Shown: positions 1 to 6,537 of the stretch, piece after piece
Layout: every line of letters starts with the position of its first letter
How positions within the stretch are numbered: the stretch's first letter is position 1
NCBI GenBank assembly: GCA_030537145.1
Contig: JAUNON010000012.1
Location: forward strand, 1-58,132
Length of the DNA: 58,132 nucleotides
Direction: 5' to 3'
From: Lachnospiraceae bacterium
GTDB taxonomy: Bacteria; Bacillota; Clostridia; Lachnospirales; Lachnospiraceae
The notes under the pieces: generated by a model
Databases searched by the model: none
What the model saw: only the letters and a program-made list of their open reading frames with translations
What the model was told of the DNA's origin: nothing
Made by a program: the position numbers and the translations under genes

Positions 1-1248
1 CTCTGTTTCTTCCTGGGTCTCCGCTTCTGTCTGTTCCTCTGTCTCTAATATGAGCTGATAACCTGTCTCCTCTGTCTCTAACTCTTTTGGCAAAGAGTCT
101 GCTCTCCTTACCTCTCTGATCTTGCTCTCATTATTTTTTAAACTGATTCCATAGATAATTCCTGCAATTCCTGTCACCAGTAACGCACTGGCTATCGTAA
201 TAGAGATTGCCCATTTAGAAGAGTTTCGCCGATTCAAAAAACCGGTTTCGCGGGCTTGGCCTTTATATGGCTGCTTTGCATCTTCAACATTTAAACGCTT
301 ATGCCTGAGTTCATTTCCCTGCGTCTCCAGAATGTGCTGTATCGCTTCATACAATTCTACTGCGCTCCTGTAGCGATTCTCAGGACGATATGCCATAGAT
401 TTCAGCAATACTTCATTTATTTCCTTTGATACCCCTTTGATTCTCGGGATGCTTTCTCCCATAATACGTTTTCTTTCTGCCTGTTCATTATCGTCCGAAT
501 TTATTTCCTGCGGATATGGCGGTTGAAAAACATACCTTCTTTTATTCAAAAAATAATAAACAACACAGCCCAAAGAATAGTAATCTGCACGTTTGTCATA
601 TCTCTGATTTTTATACACTTCCGGAGCCATGTATTTTTCCGTCCCAACACGGGTCGACGCTTCCATTGCTAAAATACTCTTTCTTGCGGCTCCAAAATCG
701 GTAAGCTTATATCTCCCGCTGGCAGAGATCAAAATATTTGCCGGTTTAATATCTCTGTGAATAATATTCTGCTCTTCACAGTAAATTAACGCATTTGCAA
801 TATCCGACCACATCTGCACAACATCGTATTGTGTTGCCTCCCGGCCAAATAAGCGGGAGCTCAAGGGATACAGCAGCTCCATGCGCACCAAAATGTCCCA
901 GCCGATCCCGTAAGGTCCCACATTTTCCACAATCATATGGTCCTCATAGCTAACTATATTACTATGACCCTTGCATTTTTGAAGAATACGGATTTCTTCT
1001 TTTATTCTGTCCACCTGTTTTGAGAAAAAATTGCGGACAGCATCTATATTGGGCTGTTCTTCCATCTGAAGCTTCAATTCTTCCTCAACAGGAATATGGA
1101 TTATTTTCAGTGCGGAAGTAGTATAGTTTCCGTGGCCATCATCCCAATATATTTCAAAAACCTCTCCGAAGGAACCTTTCCCAAGTTCTCTTCTGATTCT
1201 CCATTTTCCAAAAAAAGGTTCATATTTTCTATATCTATCCTCTATCAT
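1..1248 (-). CDS. Membrane-anchored eukaryotic-type Ser/Thr protein kinase (C-terminus cut by window edge)
   Basis: This is a Hanks-type kinase that phosphorylates Ser/Thr on cytoplasmic targets. The start ATG (1248-1246) follows AGGTGAAAGGA. The 416 visible codons contain, in order, the glycine loop ELGKGSFGEVF (about residues 19-29), the Lys of SALKII, the catalytic loop HRDIKPAN with Asp near residue 166, DFGAARK of the activation segment, and APE in YMAPEVYK. After the kinase domain comes a basic stretch, one membrane segment (WAISITIASALLV onward) and an acidic tail rich in Glu and Thr that runs off the window. Housekeeping PknB/PrkC kinases usually carry PASTA repeats outside the membrane; whether any follow cannot be seen, but the acidic tail and the absence of a phosphatase neighbour on the visible side suggest a different receptor-like kinase. 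No target is evident from the neighbours. I am sure of the family and unsure of the role. Confidence 0.93.
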   Translation of the reverse strand, partial: MIEDRYRKYEPFFGKWRIRRELGKGSFGEVFEIYWDDGHGNYTTSALKIIHIPVEEELKLQMEEQPNIDAVRNFFSKQVDRIKEEIRILQKCKGHSNIVSYEDHMIVENVGPYGIGWDILVRMELLYPLSSRLFGREATQYDVVQMWSDIANALIYCEEQNIIHRDIKPANILISASGRYKLTDFGAARKSILAMEASTRVGTEKYMAPEVYKNQRYDKRADYYSLGCVVYYFLNKRRYVFQPPYPQEINSDDNEQAERKRIMGESIPRIKGVSKEINEVLLKSMAYRPENRYRSAVELYEAIQHILETQGNELRHKRLNVEDAKQPYKGQARETGFLNRRNSSKWAISITIASALLVTGIAGIIYGISLKNNESKIREVRRADSLPKELETEETGYQLILETEEQTEAETQEETE

Positions 1249-1344
1249 TTCCTTTCACCTTTCGATAGTTCGCTCTGAGAATCTTTCCTTCAGCTCCGAT
1301 GTAAGACAGCAGCCCGGTAACGAAATGCCCATATAACACATTAG

Positions 1345-1515
1345 TCTAATGCTAACAAATTAATTCTATGCAATAGCATACGATCTGTCAACATTTCAGA
1401 CAAGCAAAAATATGAAAGCGTCAAGAATGTCTTTCCAAATAAAACGGATGCCGCAAAATCCTTAGAAAAAATGATTGACAAATCCGGAGCACTTCTTTAT
1501 AATACCCCCACTTAA
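1345..1515 (+). pseudogene. Possible 3' remnant of a lost gene
   Basis: An open frame of 56 codons without a usable start or ribosome-binding site ends in TAA at 1513-1515. Its composition looks protein-like (for example NISDKQKYESVKNVF and KSLEKMIDKSG). The promoter of the next operon lies inside its last third. It may be the tail of a gene lost when the ABC cassette arrived, or chance. I do not recognise the family. Confidence 0.25.
1475..1503 (+). promoter_or_regulatory. Sigma-A promoter of the ArsR/ABC-2 cassette
   Basis: A perfect -35 TTGACA (1475-1480) is followed after exactly 17 bp by a perfect -10 TATAAT (1498-1503). Transcription should begin near 1510, upstream of the candidate operator and of the GTG start at 1567. 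A promoter this strong is normally held down by a repressor, which fits the regulator gene next to it. Confidence 0.85.
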
Positions 1516-1531
1516 AAGGAAAAGCAAAGGA

Positions 1532-1549
1532 ATTAACCGTTTCGTTAAT
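1532..1549 (+). promoter_or_regulatory. Inverted-repeat candidate operator
   Basis: ATTAAC and GTTAAT form a perfect 6+6 inverted repeat spaced by 6 bp, about 22-39 nt after the predicted transcription start and just before the ribosome-binding site AAAGGAG (1554-1560). The location suits a roadblock operator for the winged-helix regulator encoded immediately downstream. Binding is inferred. Confidence 0.55.
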
Positions 1550-1566
1550 CCCTAAAGGAGAACAAC

Positions 1567-2586
1567 GTGATACTGGATATTTTTTACGATTCTGACACAG
1601 AGGTTATTGTTTCCTATCACCCGGCATGGGAGCTGTTTTTTTCCATGCACGTGCTGTCCAATCCGGCGCATCATGCCGCCCGGCAAAAATGGGCGGCGGC
1701 AAAGGAGCAGGCGTTTCCGGAGCTGACCCGGCAAATCCGTCTCCTCGGGGAGCTGACCAATGCCTGGACGCTGATTGTGGACGGGGATCGCTGGGGAGAA
1801 CTTCGACAGATGGAAATCGTGGAGCTGCTGGCCTATTTGGAAAAAATGAATCTTTATCAATGGAACGATTTGATCCGTTATTCCGGAAAAACCATGGATA
1901 TCGGGGAACGGAACCGGATTTTAGAAGTGACCAGGCAATACTACGATGCCTGTTTTCAAAGGGAAGAGCTGTTTTACCGGGCTTACCTGAAACGGCTTCT
2001 GGAAAAAGAGGCCGGGCGCTGCCGGGAAATGGGCCTGTGGGAATGGTGCCGGCAAATCCATCCCCGCCTGTCTGTAGAAGAGGATGCGCTGTTTTACCGG
2101 AAAAACCGGGAATACCGCTTCGAAAAGGCGCAGATCCGCACCGTATATCTCACCGCCAGCACCTTTCTCTCCCCTCATTTGTGGCTTTATCACAGCAGCC
2201 AAACGCTGGAAATCGTAAAAACCGTGCTCCTGGAACAGGCCGCTCCCGGAATTCCAAAGGATTTTGTCCTGATTTTCCGGGCGCTGGGCGATGAAACCCG
2301 GCTGCGGATCATTCAATATCTGGTGCGGGGCGTGTGCACCACCAAGAATCTGGCCGCTGCGCTCGCGGTTAGCGAAGCCGCCGTTTCGAAACACCTTTCT
2401 CTGCTGCGGCAAGCGGGTCTGGTTCAAAAACGCCGGGACGGACTCTCTGTGAAATACGAATTTGAAATGGATGTGATTGATTTCCTCCCGTATACGTTCT
2501 GCGAGATTATGATGAACGCATCCGGGACAGAAACAAACGCTTCCGGATCCCCTGAAAAGAAAAACACATTTGCGGAGGACGATTAA
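1567..2586 (+). CDS. ArsR-family winged-helix transcriptional regulator with long N-terminal domain
   Basis: This 339-residue protein starts at GTG 1567, six bases after AAAGGAG. Residues 1-230 form a helical domain resembling those annotated DUF5937 in ArsR-type regulators. Residues 232-310 are an ArsR helix-turn-helix: FRALGDETRLRII is the family signature, VSEAAVSKHLSLL the recognition helix, and RRDGLSVKYEF the wing. There is no CxC or other metal motif in the HTH part, so it probably senses a small molecule or drug through the N-terminal domain rather than a metal. Its stop overlaps the start of the first permease (TAATG), so it heads an operon with an ABC exporter and is the likely autorepressor acting at the 1532-1549 repeat. 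The family is secure; the ligand is unknown. Confidence 0.88.
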   Translation: MILDIFYDSDTEVIVSYHPAWELFFSMHVLSNPAHHAARQKWAAAKEQAFPELTRQIRLLGELTNAWTLIVDGDRWGELRQMEIVELLAYLEKMNLYQWNDLIRYSGKTMDIGERNRILEVTRQYYDACFQREELFYRAYLKRLLEKEAGRCREMGLWEWCRQIHPRLSVEEDALFYRKNREYRFEKAQIRTVYLTASTFLSPHLWLYHSSQTLEIVKTVLLEQAAPGIPKDFVLIFRALGDETRLRIIQYLVRGVCTTKNLAAALAVSEAAVSKHLSLLRQAGLVQKRRDGLSVKYEFEMDVIDFLPYTFCEIMMNASGTETNASGSPEKKNTFAEDD

Positions 2587-3395
2587 TGGGACAGACGATT
2601 TTATCCACCTATCAGAAAAACCGTATCGGCATTTTGCGGGCGGTTCCCTGGTCTTTTATGGTATCACGGATTATGACCGGAATTACCCAGATTATTTTTC
2701 CGTACTTTATTTTCCGCTACCTCACGCAGGGAAACCTGAATCCGGAATTTTATGCTTATGCCGGGGGTGCGGATTACATGACCTACGTGGTATCCGGCTC
2801 CGCGCTGAACGTTCTGGCGGTGGCAACGCTGATGAATGTGGGGCGGGTCCTGATTACGGAGCTGCGGGAAGGGACGCTGGAGCCGCTGCTGTTGTCCCCC
2901 GCCCCAAGAAGCGGCTATTTTCTTGGCTGTCTCCTGGAACAGACAGCCCGGGCGCTGCTGGAATTTGGAACTGTCCTGCTTCTGGGCGGTTTGCTGGGAG
3001 CAGATTTGAGCCGCCTTTTTACGGCGTCCTCCCTTCTGGTAATCCTGCTGGCCATATGCAGTTTCTTCTGCATGGGACTCACGCTGTCCTCCGTCATGCT
3101 GTACACTAGAAACACCTACCTGACGCAAAACACCCTGTTTATCGCCATGAGCCTAGCGTGCGGCATCACCTACCCCATCCAATATCTGCCCGGATGGGTA
3201 CAGCGCCTGGCTCAGATTTTCCCTCTGACCCCCGCCGTAACCCTGTTTCGAAACGTGGTCACCGGATGCCAGCGCCTGTCTCAAAATTATGCCCCCCTTC
3301 TTCAGGTTCTGATCTTGTCCGGAATCTATCTGTATATCGGCGTCGTCTGGTATCAAAAAATGGAACGGAAACTAATGGAATCGATTTTTGGATAA
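2586..3395 (+). CDS. ABC-2 type transporter permease (first subunit)
   Basis: A 269-residue integral membrane protein with about six hydrophobic segments, typical of DrrB/ABC-2 permeases. The motif TELREGTLEPLLLSPAP is the conserved cytoplasmic coupling region of the family (compare QERSGGTLEIAYLSPA in the second permease of this operon). The start ATG shares its first base with the stop codon of the regulator, indicating translational coupling. With the ATPase at 3412-4330 and the second permease at 4327-5145 it should form a heterodimeric exporter. Substrate unknown; relatives export drugs, antibiotics or peptides, or serve in resistance to these. Confidence 0.88.
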   Translation: MGQTILSTYQKNRIGILRAVPWSFMVSRIMTGITQIIFPYFIFRYLTQGNLNPEFYAYAGGADYMTYVVSGSALNVLAVATLMNVGRVLITELREGTLEPLLLSPAPRSGYFLGCLLEQTARALLEFGTVLLLGGLLGADLSRLFTASSLLVILLAICSFFCMGLTLSSVMLYTRNTYLTQNTLFIAMSLACGITYPIQYLPGWVQRLAQIFPLTPAVTLFRNVVTGCQRLSQNYAPLLQVLILSGIYLYIGVVWYQKMERKLMESIFG

Positions 3396-3411
3396 AAAAG
3401 GAGGACACACC

Positions 3412-4330
3412 ATGTATTCTGCATCCCCAAACCCATCGCCAACCTCAACATACGGCTCCTCCCGCCCCGGCTTCCGGCAAAATAACCGCCAGCCATCTCT
3501 GCAAAACCTATTACCTGAAGGAAAGCGCCGGCCTGTTTCGTCCCAGACGAAAAAAAGCCATTCCCGCCGTCCGGGATATTTCCCTGGAAATTCCCAAGGG
3601 AAAAATCACCGGCGTTTTAGGCATCAACGGTGCAGGGAAAACCACCACAATTCGTATGCTGGCATCCATCCTCTCTCCCACCTCCGGCAGCCTGACCATG
3701 GACGGAGTGGACGCAATCCAAAATCACCTGTGGGTAAAGGAACGGATCAATGTGATTTCCGGCGGAGAACGGAACCTGTACTGGCGGCTCACAGCCAGAG
3801 AAAATCTGCGTTATTTCGGAAGTTTGTATGGAATCAGCGGCCCCAGGCTGAAGGAACGGATGGAACGCCTGCTGAAACTGGTGGGGCTGGAGGAAGCCGC
3901 AGATATTCCTGTGGAACGGTATTCCAAGGGTATGAAGCAGCGGCTTCAGATTGCCCGTGGACTCATCAACGATCCGGAATACATTTTTCTGGACGAGCCC
4001 ACCCTGGGCCTGGATATCATGATTGCAAAAGAGATCCGCAGCCTGATTTCCGATCTGGCCCGGAAAGAGGGAAAGGGCATCCTGCTTACCACCCATTACA
4101 TCCGGGAAGCGGAAGAGCTCTGCGATTACATCTATATTCTGGAAAAAGGAGAAATGATCGCCCAGGGAACCAGCGACGCCCTGAAAGAATTATTTCAAAA
4201 AAGTAAAAAGCCCCGGCTCATCGTGGAAGAGCCGGAGTTGGAGGAAGCTCTGATGGAAATAATCCGCCAAGCACGGCAGTCGGCAGATCCAGCGAAACAG
4301 CAAACGCATCCAGAAAGAGGTATCCCATGA
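3412..4330 (+). CDS. ABC transporter ATP-binding protein, start out of frame (frameshift or sequence error)
   Basis: This DrrA-like ATPase should energise the two flanking permeases. Walker A GINGAGKTT lies at about 3620-3646, followed by the signature YSKGMKQRLQ, Walker B YIFLDEPTLGLD and the switch His in TTHYIREAEE. The coding frame closes at TGA 4328-4330, which overlaps the next start (ATGA). The start is odd. A strong ribosome-binding site, AAAAGGAGG at 3396-3404, precedes ATG 3412, but that ATG is one frame off. In the ATPase frame no ATG, GTG or TTG exists between the permease stop and Walker A; the nearest lie far inside the permease gene. Removing one C from either CCCC run (3425-3428 or 3465-3468) would join the ATG to the ATPase frame. 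Alternatives are an ATT (3416) or CTG (3419) start, or programmed frameshifting. Confidence 0.8.
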
Positions 4331-5145
4331 ATGATATAAAAAATTTTGTACTTATTATAAAAGCCGAGATCCAAAAACAGCAGCAGTACGATTACCACTC
4401 CCCGTTTGTTTATTTTTCTCTGCTGATCTGGCCCATTCTTGGGTTTTTCGAAGTGTATTACACCTATCAGCCCTTTTCCCTTACGGGATATCCCGGGATC
4501 TCAAACAACAGGGAGTTTCTGGCCTTTTTAGGTTCGGGGTTTATGGCCTACACCTGCTTCTGGTCCATGGTTCAGAACGCCTGGTCCATGTCCAGTCAGG
4601 AACGCTCCGGCGGGACTCTGGAAATCGCCTATCTTTCCCCCGCCAACCGGCTGGCCTTAACATACGGCAAGGCCCTGGGCGCATTGCTTCAGGAGGTATG
4701 GATGTTCTGCTGCTTCTGTGTATTCCTGCTATTTTGTACCGGAACCCTTCGTCCGGCCAATCTGTTTTTAATGCCCCTGATTTTTTTGCTGCTCATTCTG
4801 TCCTCCACCCTGTGGGGCGGTATGCTGAACGCCATTTTTCTGTTCTCACGGGACTCGTCCATCGTCATGGATGTGTTCGACACGCCTATGACGCTGTTTT
4901 CCGGTGCCAGAATCCCTGTCCCGTGCTTTCCCCGCTGGGCCAGGGTTCTTTCCTTATGCTTCCCCCTGACCTACTGCCTGAACCTCATCCGGTTCCTGCT
5001 CCATATCCAGGAAAGCGAAAACGGCTGGCAAAAAGATCTGGCTGGGCTGGCCCTCTGCCTGGGCATCATGGCGGCCCTCACCTTCATTTTTCTGAGAAAA
5101 GCGGAACGGCGCAGCCGGGAAACCGGGGAGCTGCAGTTCTACTAG
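4327..5145 (+). CDS. ABC-2 type transporter permease (second subunit)
   Basis: A 272-residue membrane protein with about six hydrophobic spans. Its ATG overlaps the ATPase stop as ATGA (4327-4330). The segment SQERSGGTLEIAYLSPANRL matches the ABC-2 coupling motif and parallels the one in the first permease, so the exporter is probably a heterodimer. The gene ends the operon; its TAG stop (5143-5145) falls inside the left arm of an inverted repeat (5143-5235). No peptide-maturation, lanthipeptide or polyketide gene accompanies the cassette, so a detoxification role is likelier than export of a self-made product, but this is inference. Confidence 0.87.
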   Translation: MNDIKNFVLIIKAEIQKQQQYDYHSPFVYFSLLIWPILGFFEVYYTYQPFSLTGYPGISNNREFLAFLGSGFMAYTCFWSMVQNAWSMSSQERSGGTLEIAYLSPANRLALTYGKALGALLQEVWMFCCFCVFLLFCTGTLRPANLFLMPLIFLLLILSSTLWGGMLNAIFLFSRDSSIVMDVFDTPMTLFSGARIPVPCFPRWARVLSLCFPLTYCLNLIRFLLHIQESENGWQKDLAGLALCLGIMAALTFIFLRKAERRSRETGELQFY

Positions 5146-5235
5146 TACATCGAAAAATAAGTTTCCGGCTATATGACGCAGCAGATGCAAAATCAGGCAA
5201 GTCAGATGGCCAGTTACTTATGATTCGATGTACTA
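5143..5235. repeat. Imperfect 20-bp inverted repeat bounding a 93-bp element
   Basis: TAGTACATCGAA at 5143-5154 is matched exactly by TTCGATGTACTA at 5224-5235, and after two mismatches the arms pair again (ATAAGT with ACTTAT). The interior has an open frame whose last residues read MTQQMQNQASQMASYL and which stops just before the right arm, so it looks like the tail of an unrelated coding sequence. No T-run follows, so it is a poor terminator. It may be a miniature mobile element or insertion scar. Confidence 0.5.
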
Positions 5236-5359
5236 AGGGTGCACAATGAAATTAAAAGTATCCCCTATCATGCCATACTCCTTTTTTCTTCATCTGCTCC
5301 TTTCCTCTGCATTTTCGCAGCATAAAAAAAGGGCGGTTTCCCGTCCCCTGAAATTTTAC

Positions 5360-5388
5360 TTGAATATTCTGTTCTACGATGTTATATT
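5360..5388 (+). promoter_or_regulatory. Promoter of the antisense antitoxin RNA
   Basis: TTGAAT (5360-5365), a 17-bp spacer and TATATT (5383-5388) lie on the plus strand inside the 3' region of the toxin transcript. The predicted start is near 5395. The same promoter is present unchanged in copy 2 (5969-5997). Confidence 0.6.
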
Positions 5389-5394
5389 ATAAGT

Positions 5395-5481
5395 GAAAAG
5401 GAACAACCGCCCACAAGGTGGCTGACCAGATACCAAAGTAGAAATTCCACCCATCTCGGTCAAGTTCAGGGTGGTTTTTCT
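5395..5481 (+). ncRNA. Antisense RNA antitoxin of a type I toxin-antitoxin pair
   Basis: Between the promoter at 5360-5388 and a rho-independent terminator lies room for a transcript of about 87 nt. The terminator is CCACCC (5447-5452) pairing with GGGTGG (5469-5474) followed by TTTTTCT. It is fully antisense to the 3' untranslated region of the toxin mRNA and stops about 12 nt before the toxin stop codon, the layout of TxpA/RatA-type systems. Its 5' part (5400-5427) resembles the 5' leader of the toxin mRNA itself (complement of 5612-5640): both begin GGAACAACCG and both contain GGTGGCTGACC. The RNA is predicted from sequence only. Confidence 0.6.
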
Positions 5482-5493
5482 ATGCTTAAAACA

Positions 5494-5580
5494 TCAGTGA
5501 CAGATCAAGTAAATGAACGTCAGCAATGCCAAAATAAACATTCCAAAAGACATTAGGTCTTTAAAATCAAAATGTTTCAT
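5494..5580 (-). CDS. Small hydrophobic type I toxin (putative holin-like toxin)
   Basis: A 28-residue peptide starts MKHFDFKDLMSFG and continues as one hydrophobic helix, MFILALLTFIYLI, ending in CH. Short N-terminus, a phenylalanine-glycine turn and one membrane span are the hallmarks of the putative holin-like (Hol-Tox) type I toxins of Firmicutes, which damage the cell membrane when overproduced. A G-rich ribosome-binding region (GGGGGTGG) stands about 7 nt before the ATG. The gene has its own minus-strand promoter (5649-5677), an overlapping antisense RNA (5395-5481), and a terminator formed by GGGCGGTT and AACCGCCC plus T-run at about 5324-5410. The gene is too short for standard gene finders. 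Membership is judged from size, motif and the antisense architecture; toxicity is not shown. Confidence 0.72.
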   Translation of the reverse strand: MKHFDFKDLMSFGMFILALLTFIYLICH

Positions 5581-5648
5581 CAGCACCACCCCCATTCTAT
5601 GTAAGAATAGAGGTCAGCCACCCTGCAACACGGTTGTTCCATGCCAGT

Positions 5649-5677
5649 ATCATATCATATTCTTTTTTTCGTTTCAA
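5649..5677 (-). promoter_or_regulatory. Promoter of the toxin mRNA
   Basis: On the minus strand TTGAAA (5677-5672), a 17-bp spacer and TATGAT (5654-5649) give a good sigma-A promoter. The transcript would start near 5642, giving a leader of about 60 nt. In that leader GGAACAACCG and GGTGGCTGACC are exactly complementary to two segments of the 3' untranslated region, CGGTTGTTCC and GGTCAGCCACC, so the mRNA can close on itself. Confidence 0.6.
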
Positions 5678-5680
5678 CAG

Positions 5681-5827
5681 CTAACGTTTCTGGTTAATCA
5701 GTGTAATCCCTTCCTTCCGGACATTATATGTCTGGTTTTTGTCCTCCACCTTTACTTTCTGAGTTATGCTGTTAAATTCTTCGTTGTTTTTCTTTTGCTG
5801 TTTCTTTTCCAGCTCTTTCTTGTTCAT
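5681..5827 (-). CDS. Small charged hypothetical protein (48 residues)
   Basis: The frame begins MNKKELEKKQQKKNNEEF and ends GITLINQKR. It is very rich in Lys, Glu, Asn and Gln and has no membrane segment. The ATG at 5827 follows GAGG by eight bases; a second ATG two codons upstream is too close to that site. It lies between the two 222-bp repeats, just upstream of the toxin promoter and on the same strand. I do not recognise it. It may be a leftover of the element that brought the toxin-antitoxin locus. Confidence 0.5.
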   Translation of the reverse strand: MNKKELEKKQQKKNNEEFNSITQKVKVEDKNQTYNVRKEGITLINQKR

Positions 5828-5868
5828 GTTCATCACCTCATGAATAGAGTGCACGGGTTATGGCAAAA

Positions 5869-5931
5869 TTATTCTTTCAGCTCCGACAGCCCCACCGCCG
5901 TTCCGATCCCTGCGATCGTCGCCTGCGCCAT
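5869..5931 (-). pseudogene. C-terminal gene fragment fused to the end of repeat copy 2
   Basis: Twenty codons from ATG 5931 (MAQATIAGIGTAVGLSEL onward) end in TAA at 5869-5871. The frame stays open upstream across the repeat junction at 5939, which suggests the downstream part of a gene whose start was replaced by repeat copy 2. A glycine- and alanine-rich hydrophobic piece; family not recognised. Confidence 0.3.
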
Positions 5932-6003
5932 GAAAAAGAGGGCGGTTTCCCGTCCCCTGAAATTTTACTTGAATATTCTGTTCTACGATGTTATATTATA
6001 AGT

Positions 6004-6090
6004 GAAAAGGAACAACCGCCCACAAGGTGGCTGACCAGATACCAAAGTAGAAATTCCACCCATCTCGGTCAAGTTCAGGGTGGTTTTTCT
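6004..6090 (+). ncRNA. Orphan second copy of the antisense antitoxin RNA
   Basis: The promoter (5969-5997), RNA body and terminator (about 6056-6090) are identical to those of the first antitoxin, but the cognate toxin is truncated and has lost its start, ribosome-binding site and promoter. If transcribed it would act in trans on the mRNA of the intact toxin at 5494-5580 and double the antitoxin dose. Confidence 0.55.
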
Positions 6091-6102
6091 ATGCTTAAAA
6101 CA

Positions 6103-6160
6103 TCAGTGACAGATCAAGTAAATGAACGTCAGCAATGCCAAAATAAACATTCCAAAAGAC
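6103..6160 (-). pseudogene. Truncated toxin copy
   Basis: The toxin frame from SFGMFILALL to the stop is preserved, but everything upstream of codon 11 is replaced at the repeat boundary by the rpsR terminator region. An internal ATG could give a 15-residue peptide (MFILALLTFIYLICH) but no ribosome-binding site precedes it. Confidence 0.7.
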
Positions 6161-6170
6161 CAGAATTTAA

Positions 6171-6210
6171 AAAGCCTTTAAACGCCAAACTTCCGGCATT
6201 TAAAGGCTTT
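6171..6210 (-). terminator. Rho-independent terminator of rpsF-ssb-rpsR
   Basis: On the minus strand AAAGCCTTTAAATGCC pairs with GGCGTTTAAAGGCTTT (one G-T pair) around an 8-base loop and is followed by T residues. It starts seven bases after the rpsR stop. Confidence 0.9.
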
Positions 6211-6216
6211 CCTTAC

Positions 6217-6477
6217 TTAGTCCTGTACGTAGGGCATAAGAGAAATGTGACGTGCTCTCTTGATAGCTACGGTCAGCGCTCTCTGATGCTTTGCGCAGTT
6301 TCCGGTGATACGTCTGGGAAGGATCTTTCCTCTCTCAGATACGTATCTCTTTAATTTATTTACATCCTTGTAATCGATCTCGTTATTCTCTTTTCCACAG
6401 AATACGCAAACTTTCTTTCTTCTGCGGCCGCCTCTTCTCTTCATGGGAGAATCGCTTCTATCTTTACTATAAGCCAT
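6217..6477 (-). CDS. rpsR: 30S ribosomal protein S18
   Basis: The 86-residue protein matches S18 throughout, with [14 protein letters not shown], the [17 protein letters not shown] core and the C-terminal [15 protein letters not shown] type ending (here [18 protein letters not shown]). S18 binds S6 and 16S rRNA in the platform of the small subunit. It keeps the N-terminal Cys pair (CVFC) of the zinc-type S18 form, although the full four-Cys set is not clear. It is the last gene of rpsF-ssb-rpsR, 60 bp after ssb, and is followed by a strong terminator. The order is the usual one in Firmicutes. Confidence 0.98.
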   Translation of the reverse strand: MAYSKDRSDSPMKRRGGRRRKKVCVFCGKENNEIDYKDVNKLKRYVSERGKILPRRITGNCAKHQRALTVAIKRARHISLMPYVQD

Positions 6478-6537
6478 TGTGATTTCCTCCTGTTCTATAG
6501 CTGGCAGCGTCCATTCATAACGCCTGCCGGCTGTAAT

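Larger units (their letters stand above)
5330..5551. repeat. 222-bp perfect direct repeat, copy 1
   Basis: These 222 bases are identical to 5939-6160 (offset 609). Copy 1 covers the toxin terminator, the whole antitoxin RNA gene with its promoter, and the last 19 codons and stop of the toxin gene. Because the copies are identical while the sequence between them is unique, the duplication is recent, and recombination between copies could delete a 609-bp unit. Confidence 0.95.
5939..6160. repeat. 222-bp perfect direct repeat, copy 2
   Basis: Identical to 5330-5551. Copy 2 retains the complete antitoxin promoter, RNA and terminator but only the last 19 codons of the toxin, which are joined at 6160 to the terminator of the rpsF-ssb-rpsR operon. 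At the other end the toxin terminator T-run seen beside copy 1 is broken (CTCTTTTTC). Confidence 0.95.

Noticed and set aside
3388..4206. Long open frame (272 codons) starting at the well-placed ATG region and running through the ATPase gene
   Set aside because: Its translation is Arg/Pro/Ser/His-rich with no domain, and the overlapping frame has intact ATPase motifs. It is kept only as evidence for the frameshift.
5513..6001. 162-codon plus-strand frame across the toxin-antitoxin island
   Set aside because: Its composition (Phe/Leu/Phe-Leu-rich) reflects antisense reading of A-rich small genes; no ribosome-binding site and it crosses a promoter and the repeat.
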